From Owenia fusiformis (Eukaryota > Annelida > Polychaeta > Sabellida > Oweniidae), in contig CAIIXF020000006.1 in NCBI GenBank assembly GCA_903813345.2, forward strand, positions 40,062,848 through 40,126,847: 64,000 nucleotides of DNA, in the 5' to 3' direction. Positions 11,433 to 23,750 of this stretch are shown here, piece by piece. Position numbers and translations under genes: made by a program. Numbering within the stretch: position 1 is the first letter of the stretch; every line of letters starts with the position of its first letter. The notes under the pieces are model-generated. The model did no database searches. It had not been told where the DNA came from and was given only the letters and a program-made list of their open reading frames with translations.

Positions 11433-12638
11433 ATATATTTTAGTCTATTTTTTCTTCTAAATTAAGTATTGTGGGCCGTTAAGGAATGTTAACATTACAT
11501 CAATGAACATTCTGCCTACACGTTGAAACGTCATGGAAATGATTTCAATAACAAAACTGTACAAATCAAAGTTGTTATTTTGGACATTGTTTCACCGAAT
11601 TCAATTTAGCTATTAAAAAGAAGAAAAGAAGCTTAGAGGTTTAAAATTCAGATTTCTTAAAATCACACGAAAACCGAGGAAAAGCAAGATTTGTAAAACA
11701 AATGTTATTCCGAGCAGTAAATTGTATTTCAACTTAGACAAATGGGATGTACAAAATGCTTAACGTCTCTATAACTTTCTGTGTGGAATGTTGCCCCTGG
11801 TTCTGTAATGTCAGGTCGGAACACTTGAGGACTCAAGGCACGCATTGGGCAAAACCGAATCTCATTCTTATTGTAGAATACGAATAATCCTTAATGAAGA
11901 GTCATTTTGCATCAATTTTCACAGCAGTATGGGCAAATGCATTTGGCTTAATGATCATAATATTAATTGGTAATTACGACGACAGATCATTTAGCGTTTG
12001 TAGATATTACGTACAGTTGTTTTGGATACCCCAGCGATTTTAACAATCATTGTGTCAGGTCTGACTCCAGTATGGCTAGACTAGACACTGTTCTTTCTCG
12101 ATCATTTTTATTTTTCTGTTAAGTTGAAATGACTTCTAATGGATGGTCCTAGGGCGAAAAAAGCCTACACAAACTTGACTGCGTAGGAGGGCTAGTTATC
12201 ATTATTAACAAGGCAGTGGTATCTTAATTCTTAGGTAAAATAGGTATAGCGTCAAGACAATATGGTATGTGTAATAATAATGTAAATGTTTTAATTTTAT
12301 CAAAAATACCAAGAAAGGGGTGTGATGGTGGAACAACTGAGGGAGAAATATAAATAAACAACATTGATTCGCAGTAAAATTAATAATCACACTGATTTCA
12401 GATTTTTATATATAAGAAAGTTATATTTAGCACAACACAGTTCGAGGTTATTAGTTATTCACTATTACCTGTCAATGTTGTTTTTGTGTCCCTCAAATCC
12501 ATTTCCATTTGTGCTACTTGACCCGCGATGCCAGATCCTGTTTCCAAACATCCGTGATACCAAAACACATGCAGAATAGTGTGTGTATTGTTTTCATTGT
12601 GGGGAATTGGGTCACATTGTCCGTAATTGTTATGTTAG
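11433..12638. other. No gene seen
   Basis: AT-rich stretch with only short frames in all directions and no convincing splice-bounded exon. Confidence 0.4.
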
Positions 12639-13046
12639 GAAGTGAGGAGGTTGTCGTCGAGGATTGTATTTCTGCATATACTATAAATCAAGTCAAATCA
12701 GTCAATTTTCTGACAGATACAGAAAAACAACATTTTGAGGCAGAAGGCTACAAACTTGGAAATCATAAAAATAGACAACGAAGAAACTAAAACATAAATT
12801 AAAAATAAATAAGAAAGAATAAAAATAAAGGCTGTATGATCTCAAAATACACTTTTAAGCAAAGATGATGACCTATTAGAGAGCAATTCATCCTGGGAAC
12901 GAGACATTGAAACCGAAAGGACACACACTAAAAAGGAACTTAAACAGATGGAGGAGTATAGGGAGAACACCCAGCCGGCAGAACTAATAAAAACGAACAT
13001 TTCAAATCCTGAAAGAAGGTTTAATTTAACGGAATATGACCAGTAG
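12639..13046 (+). pseudogene. Broken coding-like remnant, two frames, unknown family
   Basis: Two polar, coding-like segments follow one another. The first, from 12639 to a stop at 12788-12790, contains TEKQHFEAEGYKLGNHK. The second is open from 12840 to a stop at 13044-13046 and contains SSWERDIETERTHTKKELKQ and NPERRFNLTEYDQ; it has no early ATG and lies in a different frame. About 50 AT-rich bases separate them. The sequence before 12639 (gttatgttag) resembles a 3' splice site, so the first part may be an exon. The family is not recognised. A decayed host gene, a retrocopy, or a dead element ORF are all possible. Confidence 0.45.
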
Positions 13047-16000
13047 TTGAAATCTTTGATATCAGTTTTTGACGAACAATTTATTTACAAAATTACAATT
13101 ACGTATGGACAGAAAATCCTTAATTAGAATAGTACAATAACGTCATTTCGAAGGGCAATATAGTGAAACATTGGACCGAGGGCCGAGGGCTCAGGTCGAT
13201 ATAGTAAAAAGAATGCCTTCAAAAATAGCACTAAAACCCCTAGAACTGCCCCGGCAAGGTGATAATAATACACAATATACCAATACGCGGTAACGTTATA
13301 TTTCGTTCAGTTTAGCTACCTCTCGTTTGAAGAGCTCTCATGGATGGTACAGCTTCGTCTACATCCGGGTTCTTTTCCATTGGATTACACAGGGGTGCTA
13401 TTTTAAATACCACACTGCGGCTCTATTAAACATTTATGTAGAGTTTCGTTTGCACAAACGATAGGTATGTATATAATTAAGATATATGACAAAGCTTTTT
13501 GAGCTAGTTTAATCCCCAAATCCGAAGAAATCTGCAGTTGAAAATGCCGTCCAATTCCAGTGACGTCACTGATATCCCAGAAATTGATCAGACGCCATCG
13601 AAGATCGAAAAATATAAATAATGTTACTTTGAATCTCCGATTATCTTTCTGATTATTGAATAGATTGGATTATATAACTATGCTTAAGGGCTGATGGAAG
13701 ATCAGAAGCTGAGAAACGTTCAGAGTAATCGACTCGTTCGGCGGGCCAATGAAAATTTGTCCCTTCCAAAGCGATGCATCATGGGAGATATTTATGTAAA
13801 TTAGCACCTGAACTCTTGTCGCGAATAGGAGTATTCTATGGACTTGACTAAAATAGATATGCATTTATGCTACATTCTTAATAAATGATTTCCAATGGAT
13901 ATTCAATGCAACAAAAAGTGTCCCAATATTTTTCAAAACACCTTCAGGAACTCCTCGGTGTAATAGGAACAACTACACTTTATGATACAACGTAAGTAAA
14001 AGTCAATACACAAGTCTGATTTAATGTACATATCAAATAGTAGTGAAATAAAACCATGAAATAAGGTATGCAATATGGCTTTAAGATTTGCGGATATCAA
14101 AATTGCCCCCGTTCTTCTTTGTAAAGCGCAAATATAGTGTAAAATCAATGTTGTTGACAAACTTAGTATCTCAGATCTTCTGCTCAGTACTTTGAAATCT
14201 GTCACATCGTTAAGATGTCTATTCAAATATCAAAAAGTGCCATCAATTAAAAGGCAATATGTCTTCGTTAAAATGTATTTATAAGATGTTAAAGTCAGCG
14301 TCACTGCTAGAGTGCCTGGAAACGTCTACGCCTACGTGATTTAAGTACTTAAAGTAAAGCGTAGAAAAACAAACTGTTGGAAACTTAATATCGCTTTCAT
14401 CTAAGAAAAGGTGCAATTATTGAACTACCGTAATTATCAAGTACCCGTACCTCTATTCACGTTAGATTAGCGAAATAACTTTAAATCTCGCTGAAATCTC
14501 GTGTTAATGAGATTTCAATAGCTTTTCAATTTTACCATTAAAACCTTTCTTTTATTGAATGGCATATTTAAGTTCTAAGTGTGCTTGGTAGTATTGGTAC
14601 CGAGTTTGACTTTCAAAATTGTTTAAACGTATCTGGATTTAATTCAGGATGACGCCATCACTTGATGTGCATTTACTTCAATATACATTTAAGTGTATCA
14701 TTCCCTTATGTAAACATCACAGAGCTTGGGACCAACGTAAATAGATGGCAAGCATCACTAAAAAAGTTCATTACGAACTGATTGCAGTTACCGGCTCTTC
14801 GCAAAATCGAATTGAACAAGGAAGGTGGAAGGGGTAGGTTGTGGAAGGGGTAGGTTGTACCAGGGACTTTCCACAAGAGTAAAAAGTTGGGGTAGAGGAA
14901 CTTGTGCCACCTGCAATGTGTAAGCGCGGTTGTCATATACACAAGAAAGGTGCTATCATAAGATGTTAAGTCAGAACAAGGTATTCGGTAAGTCACAATG
15001 ACTTCGACCTTGCAATGTCATGTCATGTCATGTCATGTTATATGATTTGCATTCTTTCTCATATAATTTCTTCATCATATATCGGTAATGAATTGGACTC
15101 TCATGAAATATTATAGTTACATCTCGCAATCCCAAGATAATATCTTGCCATTTCAAAAAATTCCCAAAGTATTTATAACATAAGCAATAAGCATACACTT
15201 TTAGCCGAAAATCCTCAACTCTTGGGGTGTCTTGTTACCTTAAAGTAAATATCTTTACATTTGATTTCAATAAATAAATTGTAAATCAGAGAATTTCTAA
15301 GCACAACATCAGTGTGAACAATCGGGACAATAAAATGTTTATGCATGTTGCAATACAATACAACACGTATATTTCGTAGAATACATATTATATTCTAGCA
15401 TGGATATTGCACTCAACAGAATAATGTTTCTTATTACTAAAAATGAATCGCATGTGTTTATTCTGACACGGAGATTATTCATTTCTAAATGATACAGTAC
15501 TCTTATGTCATTACCTTTCGTTATTATTATATTTCGGAAAAACATTAAGATTGAAACAAAAATGTATACATTTAGAGAATCTTAAGTGGAACTTTGGGTT
15601 GTCGAAAATCTTGTCATCCCGATTTCGGAAAAAATGTTTGTCACAATAGTAAATCTTGTCATCGAATTTTAAAGATAGCGGGTCTTCGGACTTTATTCAA
15701 ACTCGAGCATACTATATTTTAGAGGCCTTAAAATTATATAGTTGATTAATCTTTGGAGCGCCGTCTTATTTTATGGCAGCCATCTTAGGAGTCTTGATTA
15801 AACTTTTCATCGCAATTGCAGGGGCGTACCTTGGATTCTCCAAAGGGGCTGCGTTTAAATCTAAATTATAAATAAATATCTAACAGGAGGGTATGCCTTA
15901 ACGTCTCGGCAGCTTCAACGAATTACAATACAGAAGCTAAGGGCTGCAGTTTTATTAAAGAATATCACCAAAAGAATAACAATAAATCCTGAAGTATTTG

Positions 16001-16713
16001 GAATAGAAATCCGGGATGAATATATGAAAAAAACATCGTGACTTCTTTTTAGAAAAATGTTTTCCTAACGTCTGCAACTTTGTTTTCATTGTGTTCCCTA
16101 GTTCCTTTCCTTTTACATTTTACAATACATATATAACTGACAAATATATGTAACTGGCAAGTGATATAAACGACCTCGCGGCGAATATCTAGAAATGGAT
16201 ATACAGTGCTGGAATGAAACGGAAATTAACCGATTACAAAATACCTAGATACATATTCATAACGGTTTGCAACGAAGATGAAGATCTAAAACCATAAGCG
16301 TCAGACAAAACTGTTCTAAATCATAGAATCCAAAGACAAGCAAGCATACATCAAACTTGTACATTTTTAAGTGAATTCTTTCGCGTTGTATTAAACAAAC
16401 TGTGATGAAACTATATCATGTTTAAAAAATTGTTTTTCAAAAAAATACAATTTCTTTTGCTGCCCTGACTGTATTGACTCAAGAGTTGATAACCTCAAAA
16501 AAACAATCGCAAGCAAAACGCCTACACAGCCGGACAATTCCTTATCAATAATATTCCACTGAATCAACCAAATCACAGTCCAAATTAATAATTAGATTAA
16601 TTACACTTTTACTGTCTATAGTCATCTAGAAATACATCCGTTGTGAATATTAATTCAACTGTCGATTTTTTTGTTATTGACTCATCGGTGGTTATTCACC
16701 CAGGAAGATATAT
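13047..16713. other. Long stretch without recognisable gene
   Basis: No supported gene. A short imperfect hairpin with ccgagggccgagggctc lies near 13170-13195, and a catgt/catgtt pentanucleotide run near 15015-15040. Open frames on the minus strand (13933-14226, 14706-14996) have no recognisable domain and no splice context, and are treated as chance. Confidence 0.4.
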
Positions 16714-16912
16714 GTGATACACCCCCTTCATAATTTTGTCAACCGGAAGGTGGATCGCCTGTTTATTTTAGGCCATTTAAAGATTTATCATATTTGTCAT
16801 TTTCAAACTACTGTAAAAACGGAACAGAAAGAAGATTAAAACATCGACTGTATTCAACATGCTTTCAAATGAAGATTACCTGTTGCCAAACTTATTGAGG
16901 GGAGCGTATCAC
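16714..16912. mobile_element. MITE, family with tacactcccct termini
   Basis: About 199 bp bounded by inverted ends: gtgatacacccccttcataa on the left and the reverse complement of ttattgaggggagcgtatca on the right, followed inward by tttgtcaaccgg / cctgttgccaaa. It has no coding capacity. It belongs to the same family as copies at 21740-21937, 25799-26061, 36965-37371 and 47268-47463. Confidence 0.82.
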
Positions 16913-16968
16913 TACCACAAAGTGCGCAAGGAACAATCTTGTGCAATGTACAAGGCATTAAAACATTT

Positions 16969-17030
16969 ACCCTGCGCGCAGAGTCTAGTCAAAAATACCC
17001 TGTAGTGAAGTCGAACGAATGCAAAGGGTA
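16969..17030. repeat. Short dispersed repeat (inverted match at 33523-33601)
   Basis: The block from accctgcgcgcagagtctag to acgaatgcaaagggta recurs, reverse complemented and with a 17-bp length difference, at 33523-33601. The second copy ends in gggtagtatatcac and begins tatatcactaccc, suggesting small inverted termini. Confidence 0.75.
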
Positions 17031-17221
17031 TCAAAGCATGCAACGTGTACAATAAAAACATATTCAGTTTTATTGAACACAAAAATGTCGATGTGTTAAC
17101 ATTTTGAAAAAACGCTAACTTTGAGATACAAAGCGAAATGTCCTTCATAGGGCTTTCTTGATTATCCCTAGGGTCTTTATTTATGTATTCAATTTCTTTG
17201 GTAATATACATAAAATATTTA

Positions 17222-18076
17222 CGAGGGTTGTCCAAAAAAGTCGTCAAGATTTTGCTCTTATATCATTAATTTTTATGATTTCGGCATCAGATTTCACATG
17301 AATTATTTTGAACATTAATTGTTCACTTTTTAAAGATTGAATGAATTACACTGTAATGGTTTCATTTTTATGAATATTGCAAGAGTGTGAGTTTTGTCCC
17401 ACCGGGGCACTTTTTAGGAGGCCTTTGCAAGTAATGCACCTTTGATGCCTTCTCACCCTGTCATGGCAATTTGTTCTACCGTGACTAGTGGAGTCCAGGT
17501 TTGGACTTGGAGCTATCATTAAGGGTCAGTTATCAATTTTTAATCCATTCTGCCACATTTTAATGTATGGTATATACTCCTTGTACTCTTTCATCATGGT
17601 AGCATGAGTGTGTGTGGCTGTGAGACCAAATTTGAATTAAACGTGGCAACTTATAGCAATGATTTCCTCTCAGCTCGGAGTTTTGCCGCCATTTTACAAT
17701 TTCTCAACCGTGACTAAGTTTAATTTTGGGGCTATTGAACTGTTGCAATATAACATCACAATGCTAAATGTCATTATCTGTGCTTTGTGAACATCATGCT
17801 GGATTCTAATGATTTAAGAAGAAAGAAATATAAAAAGCTACAAAATAACACTTTCGACTTTTCATGGTCATTAGGAAATTTGGTATCTGCCCCGCCTATC
17901 CATACCCCTGCGTTGCTATATGAACCATTTTAAGACTTAACATTAATGTATGATGCTGAAATTTCAGGATATAATATAGAACACTTAAATCATAGTATAC
18001 ACACAATTTTAGCTGAATTAAAGAATATTTAAGAAAATCAGGGAACATTTTTTCAAGACGTTTTGGACAACCCTCG
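17222..18076. mobile_element. Mariner/Tc1-type nonautonomous element with TA flanks
   Basis: The ends are cgagggttgtccaaaa at 17222 and its exact reverse complement ttttggacaaccctcg ending at 18076. Each end is flanked by TA (17220-17221 and 18077-18078), the target duplication typical of the Tc1/mariner superfamily. The inverted pairing continues for roughly 30 bp. The 855-bp interior has no recognisable DDE transposase frame, so it would need a transposase in trans. Confidence 0.85.
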
Positions 18077-18544
18077 TAGTCTTACAATATCAACAGATCA
18101 GATGTCATAGTGCTAAAATGTCCTCTGATAGAGTTACTCGTCCCTAGGGTACCTCTTAACCAAATGGGAACTTAAAAACATAACTCTAAATCAAAATTCA
18201 CTTTACCAATCTCGTCAAATACCTACAAATCATGAAAATCATAAATATTAAACCAAAATACACAATTAATCATAAAATCGTGGGTGTTTCGCGTATTTCA
18301 GTGACTTCCTTTAAAAAGCGTAACACGGTTTCATCAAAATCTTTAGAAATTATCAAATGTCAAAAATACATTAATGTTTTCACTGCTCAAATATGTATGA
18401 ATAAAAATACATAGATCATTTACATTGCCTAACAGTCTATATCATACAATTATCTGTGATTTGGACAATAAATGTTACGAGCAGTTTAGGTTAGCAATGC
18501 AATTAATAGCAAATATATATTTAATTATAACATATATAGAGGAT

Positions 18545-18678
18545 ATCCTATGATTTATGAGTGATATGATTTTTATCCACGAATGGATATGATATCTGCA
18601 CGAGCGAGCGTAGCGAGAGAGTGCAGATATCAATATCCATGAGTGGATTAAAATCATATCACGAGTAAATCATAGGAT
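18545..18678. repeat. Cruciform-type hairpin, 57-bp arms
   Basis: Left arm 18545-18601 (beginning atcctatgatttatgagtga) pairs almost perfectly with 18621-18678 (ending cgagtaaatcataggat). The 19-nt loop gagcgagcgtagcgagaga is itself repetitive. Few mismatches remain, so the hairpin is young or maintained. Confidence 0.93.
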
Positions 18679-21600
18679 GTTCTTTTTATTCCATAGTTAA
18701 AGTCATCATCAGAATTGTCGGAAATTAAGTCATTTAATTCGTATGTTCCAAACGATCCGTCGATGTTGACACTTAGCCTCGTTTTGAGTCTGAAGTAGCA
18801 AAAATCCATTAACCATCGCATACAACGTCGTATGTCATGGCTAAAAAACCGTATGCTATGGTTAAGTGAAAATTTGTCAAAAATATCATATTTTACCACT
18901 GATTACAAAAATACCGTTTTTATTTTCACATGTTATCCAATGAATATCATGCTAACTATGGAATAAAACTATTTTTGTCTTATATGTTCCTTGTTTATGA
19001 TAAAAATTACACACGCAGCTCTTTAATTAAATACCATCAAATGATTGTATGTATCTTTTGCTTGATGCTATACTTTCGGTTTGCAATTTTGACCATCTCT
19101 GTGTTATATTGCATGCCAACCAGCCATTTCGAAAGAATTTAAAAGAAATATGCTATGAATGAGGAATTGATCTTCACAGACTACAGTTACCTCACAAAAC
19201 GTCTGAATTGGTCTCTATAATATTATGCATGGTGAAACAATAGAACTCGGGGGTCATACGATATTGAAGATATATTGAGACACTTTGCTATGTTGTGGCA
19301 ATGATAGCAAGAGACAAATGGGTATGCCACGTTTAAAACCATTTCTGATTATTAAGGCACAATTGACCATAAAATGTATGCATCTGTTTTGCGAACGTAG
19401 TTATTTGACGAAATTGCGTTGGAAGATTTATGAAACACGAAAGATCGGAAGTGAGTATTAACAGATGAATCTTGCTTAAAATATAATTGCCAGCCTTTGT
19501 TCAGATAGAATACCTTAAATACAATTATTTCGTCGGAGTCTTTTTTCTTTTCAGTTCACAATTATTTATTTCTTTAAGAAATATTGGAGACAGTGTCTGA
19601 CCTTGACCTTGACCTTTGTTGTTCCAAATCTTATTTTATGTTCCTGGGCAAGGAGGATTGGCTCCCAGAGTGCACCACCGATATTCTGTCCCATATATGG
19701 GTATGTCGTAATACAAAATTCGAATTCAAACAGCCGCCATTTTGTTCACTTCAACATTTAAATCGTGAATTTTGGTCTTATTTCCAAACGAAAAATTCCA
19801 AAACTCACAAGAAACGATCGAGATATTGGTTCGAATCTTTTGAACTGTTTATTTTAAATTTATAGTCGGTTTTAATTTCAGAAAATAACGACATTTCGAC
19901 GTTTTCATTGTTGGAAAATATCGAGTTTCGATCCTGGGAGCCAATCCTCCTTGGTTCCTGGGGATAGAATGATTATGAAATCTATTTATTTTGTTGTCTA
20001 TTTTCTGAGCAACATGACAACCCCCACATCAACAGTTATCTACATAACACGATACAATCAAATTTTGTCAATATTTCCTTTTGTAGTGATTGTAAGCGAT
20101 ATGAAGAATGAAACAGTTTTTCCATTATTTCAAAAATTGAAACCAATGGGTTCAACATTTGGACTATTCTCATATCACATTTCTTGAGCAAATAAGACTG
20201 CACAGACAAAAAGTATGTACTTTAGAATTTGATAGTAGGTACGCTAAAATGAATGACTGTGAAGTTCGAATGAATGTGAGGAAAATCCGACAAATGGGTT
20301 TCTTGTTATCATCATGATATTTAGTGAGATTTTAATAACTTCAAAAAAGAACCGGAGAAATAGTCGATAACCCCTAACATGCGAAAACATTTGAAGCAAA
20401 TCCTGATCGTTTTTTCCTTCTATAGTATTGACGAAATTATTAGAAAACCCCGTAATATGGTAGCAAAAAAAAATTGGTACTATCTTGGATTTTTACGAAA
20501 ATCCGATAAGCAGTTTTCCTGAAATCGCGCTGATATGTTTATGTTTCACAATCACGACCACTGAAATGACAAGCATCCTCATTGGTTGTAAATCAAAGCG
20601 ATGCACTCAGCTCATCAATTCATACCCCCGCGATTGTGATTGGTCGATAAATGTTCTTGTCCGATGTCGATTGGTCAGCTACGCAGGTCTCAGCAAGATT
20701 GCGCATGTACGAGTTTGTACGTGAACTTAAACTCTTTACATTTTAATTGACTTGGAGATGCATTTACACTACACGAAATTAATGTTTATCAAAATGCCAA
20801 TGATCATGTTATAGCTTTGCGGTTGGATGTGAGGTGTGTAAATCTATCAGAAAATAGTTTAAGTAATTCTGTATTGCCAAATATATCATATGTAGATAAA
20901 GCGGAGTATCCTTACGGGAATACTTATTGCAAAATAATTTCAAAAAGTAGGTTAAAAGGGATTTTTCTCTTCGGGGTCATTTTTCATTTTTCTCAAACTC
21001 AATCAGGTCACGACATTGCCATTTTGGGTAATTGTTTTGGCAAACTAGATACGCCCCTTACATAAGATTGCCAACCCTAGATCCCCTTTTGGATTGCGTG
21101 TATTGTTTTTCAAATTAGAGTAATTAATTGAATTTGCAATAAATATCCGAACTACTGTCATATGATAATGGAAGTTTAATGTACATCATCAAAGGCTTGA
21201 CTTTGGAATACTTCCTGCCTTGCCGAAATTATAGAGACGAGTGTTAGGCTAATGGACAAGAAAGTTGTTTTGCAAAGAGCCATGCCCTTTAATAAGTTAT
21301 GAGATGAAATATCATAACGACAGACTACTTCGATTTACTTTTTTTCACTGTGATTTGCTATTCTTATAATTCATACAATTATGTTTTTTATCAAATACTA
21401 CCAAACTTTTAGTTGATGGTGAACGCTTCACACTAGGACAATTTTGGCTAGGCCTCATTCGAAGGTATTTGGACAATGAACACTCGAATTTAATGTCCAA
21501 AATGTGAGCATTGTATGGGGTCTAATTACACTTGTTTCAAATTGATCATTTCCTCATCGATTGTTATGTGTGTTTTTTTCAAACACATTTCTATGGTAAC

Positions 21601-22230
21601 AAGGTGTTAATATTAGTCATTACGACTCTTGCATATATTATCTACATAAAGTTAATATATGTAATAAAAGGTGTAATTATTAGTAAATGGACACATTACC
21701 AGTTACCACTACCGAACATATTATGCTTTGGCACTCTTTGAAGACCCCCTCCCCCAAATAACTTTGGCAAGCGGAAGTTTTCATTTGATGACATACTTAA
21801 GGGTGTCAATGTTTGAATATTAATATTGTTGAATATTAAAATTGATGATTTTTTTTAAATCACAAAACATGAACAGTCTTTGATAAGTGATCGAAAAAAA
21901 CTTCCGATTGCCAATCTCATGGAGGGGAGTGTATTTCTATTAGACATCTATTTGAGCTAGCTTTGCAAGATCGCGAGTTACAGATTATACGAATGTAAGC
22001 CGTGTAGGAAGAATAGTACGAAAGATTACAGCACATATGTAAGAATGTACTTCTTCTTAAATTTGATTGCTTTATTACATCCAATCAGCATTATTACCGA
22101 TCGTGGTGCGAATACATCAATTAATTAAGTAGTGGCATTATAGGCATACTCAAACTACTCATAATGCATAATAATGGGAAATGACTAGTGGATTGTGTTT
22201 ATCTATCGACAGGTGCCACTTCGTCTCTCC
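18679..22230. other. Mostly featureless; contains two small repeat structures
   Basis: No supported gene. A 20-bp perfect inverted repeat (caaggaggattggctcccag) lies at 19649-19668 and 19934-19953, 265 bp apart. A solo copy of the tacactcccct-family terminus lies at about 21048-21076, and a complete MITE at 21740-21937. Several short plus-strand frames (19584-19865, 19951-20187, 20485-20724) lack domains and splice context. Confidence 0.45.
21740..21937. mobile_element. MITE, tacactcccct-terminus family
   Basis: Left end gaagaccccctcccccaaat then ctttggcaagcggaagtttt; right end, as reverse complement, gaaatacactcccctccatg then gattggcaatcggaagtttt. The arms match over more than 40 bp with mismatches. 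The interior is AT-rich and noncoding. Confidence 0.78.
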
Positions 22231-22270
22231 CACATTTATAAGGAGTATTTAAAAGAATTGTTTCAGTTAC
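22231..22270 (+). promoter_or_regulatory. Candidate core promoter (TATA box and initiator)
   Basis: The TATA-like tttataagga lies at 22235-22244, and a pyrimidine/CA initiator (tttcagtt) follows about 28 bp downstream, the usual metazoan spacing. It stands immediately before the candidate small gene. This is inferred from motif and spacing only. Confidence 0.4.
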
Positions 22271-22402
22271 GAACTTTATTTACAATATAACGCACCAGCG
22301 GTATATTGCAGAGGTTGAGTTTGGACTAAAGGATATGAGAGTACGGTTCATGTGAAACGTCTATGCCGTAGGCATGTCGTCACAGAGCTAAACAATTCAC
22401 AC

Positions 22403-22848
22403 ATGGAGGAACAACAAACATTTGACGCTATTAAGAAAACTTTAAATCAAGATAATTATCGCCCTGCATTAGGATAACTGCTTTTTTGAAAATGTATTTC
22501 ATGTTGTTGAGACTATTAAGTTTGTGCGTGAGAAAGACACACCTAAAAAGGACCCTGTTCCTGTTGTTACTAATGGCACTCATGACAAACACTATGCCAG
22601 GTAAATATTTGTGTCACATATTATAGCCTTTAACATCTTTTTTAATGTTCGCAATTTTCTTTTTGATTTTTTAAAAACTCTGTGTAGATTTCAACACAGA
22701 CTTAACAAACGCTATACCAGGTAAATATTTGTATCAAGTAGCCTATAACATATCTAATAATATGACACGTTTATTTTCATCTTTTTATAAAATATGTCTA
22801 GCCCTCAACACAGGGTTAAATTCTATGACTTTTGTTAAGAACTGGTAA
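22403..22848 (+). CDS. Candidate small three-exon gene with duplicated micro-exons
   Basis: Three exons are suggested by splice signals: exon 1 to 22600 (ccag then gtaaatattt), exon 2 22688-22720 (33 nt, between tgtgtag and gtaaatattt), and exon 3 from 22802 (after tgtctag). Exon 2, exon 3 and the end of exon 1 resemble each other, so a small exon was duplicated. Two frames stay open across all three exons. One starts at the ATG at 22492 and begins with a basic then hydrophobic stretch (TLFLLLLMALM), like a signal sequence; it ends TGG TAA at 22844-22849. The other is polar (REKDTPKKDPVPVVTNGTHD), ends at 22838, and joins the upstream ATG frame (22403, MEEQQTFDAIKKTLNQDNYR) if one G near 22472 is ignored. 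Which frame is used is unresolved. No family is recognised. Confidence 0.4.
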
Positions 22849-23051
22849 GAAAAATCAAGTCTTCCTTATGTGAGTCGAACTCACGGCCCGTCATTTTTCG
22901 GCCAATAGCTAAGAATTAAATTATTGTACATGATCGAAAATTGATTTATTTCAAAGTATGAATCTACAATTAGAATATAATAGTAGCGAGTAACATTTAG
23001 ATTATTGGCCTCTATACACATAACTATATTATGTATATAACTAAGGCTCAT

Positions 23052-23210
23052 TATGAATACAAAGGAAAAATAATTGCACCTAAAATTGCAATGGACTGTA
23101 ATTCGAAGGGTCTCCTATAAGCTGTTATATGTGCGGGTTGCGGAGAGATTTATATCGACCAAACAGGTGATTGTCTCCGTAACCGAATCCGAATACCCAT
23201 AAAAAACATT
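23052..23210 (+). pseudogene. Penelope-like retroelement remnant, GIY-YIG endonuclease
   Basis: Translation from 23052 gives a fragment containing IAPKIAMDCNSKG, one in-frame stop (TAA at 23115-23117), then AVICAGCGEIYIDQTGDCLR. The pattern C-x2-C-G-E-x-Y-I-x-Q-T-G with a following arginine-rich stretch is characteristic of the GIY-YIG nuclease found at the C-terminus of Penelope-like elements, where it nicks the target DNA. The reverse transcriptase part is absent and the frame decays after 23210, so this is a dead 3' fragment. The GIY tyrosine position reads E-I-Y-I, as in many of these elements. Confidence 0.72.
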
Positions 23211-23454
23211 TTATAAATGTGTTTAAACCAAAACTGAACAATAAATAAAAAACGTTACCAATAGTAACAAAACAAACATTAAATATATACAAAAATAAAT
23301 TTATAACGTCGTAATGCGATTTCATGTACAGTTCTGGAGATTTAAAATGAAACGAGTAATAACTGAATTTCTTCTTCGTTTTCTTTATTTTCTTTAATAA
23401 TTTCACAGGGTGCAGTCAGGGGTGACTGCAACCGCAGTAAAATTAAATAACTTC

Positions 23455-23730
23455 CTAACCATGGTGTTTTGGCTCTTCAAATTTAGCACAAACTGTCTTC
23501 ATTCACTGCATAGTAAATCTGTAGAGTGAAATCAAAATCACTTCAGGGACTTTACAGCCATGGTCGAAATACTTTCAAATCGCAGTCAAACGCCCTGGTT
23601 CAGGCAGACTAAAGAAGGCATTTTGACCATGGCTGTAAAGTCCCTGGAGTAACTTTGATAAAACTCCACAAATTCACCACACAATGAATGAGGATAACAC
23701 ACTATGGTAAGAAAGAGTTGGTTTTATTGG
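23455..23730. repeat. Inverted repeat with about 105-bp arms
   Basis: The core is exact: agggactttacagccatggt at 23545-23564 pairs with accatggctgtaaagtccct at 23626-23645. Weaker pairing extends outward to about 23455 on the left and 23730 on the right (tcattcac, ctaaccatggtgtt). It resembles a miniature foldback element. The loop is about 60 bp. Confidence 0.8.
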
Positions 23731-23750
23731 TGTGGCAATCACCTATGACT

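Noticed and set aside
19584-19865. 93-codon frame between inverted repeats
   Set aside because: No recognisable domain; begins in a gaccttgacctt simple repeat.
22868-22893. tRNA-like T arm (gtgagtcgaactcac)
   Set aside because: Stem and loop lengths do not fit a T arm and no acceptor, D or anticodon arms could be folded around it.
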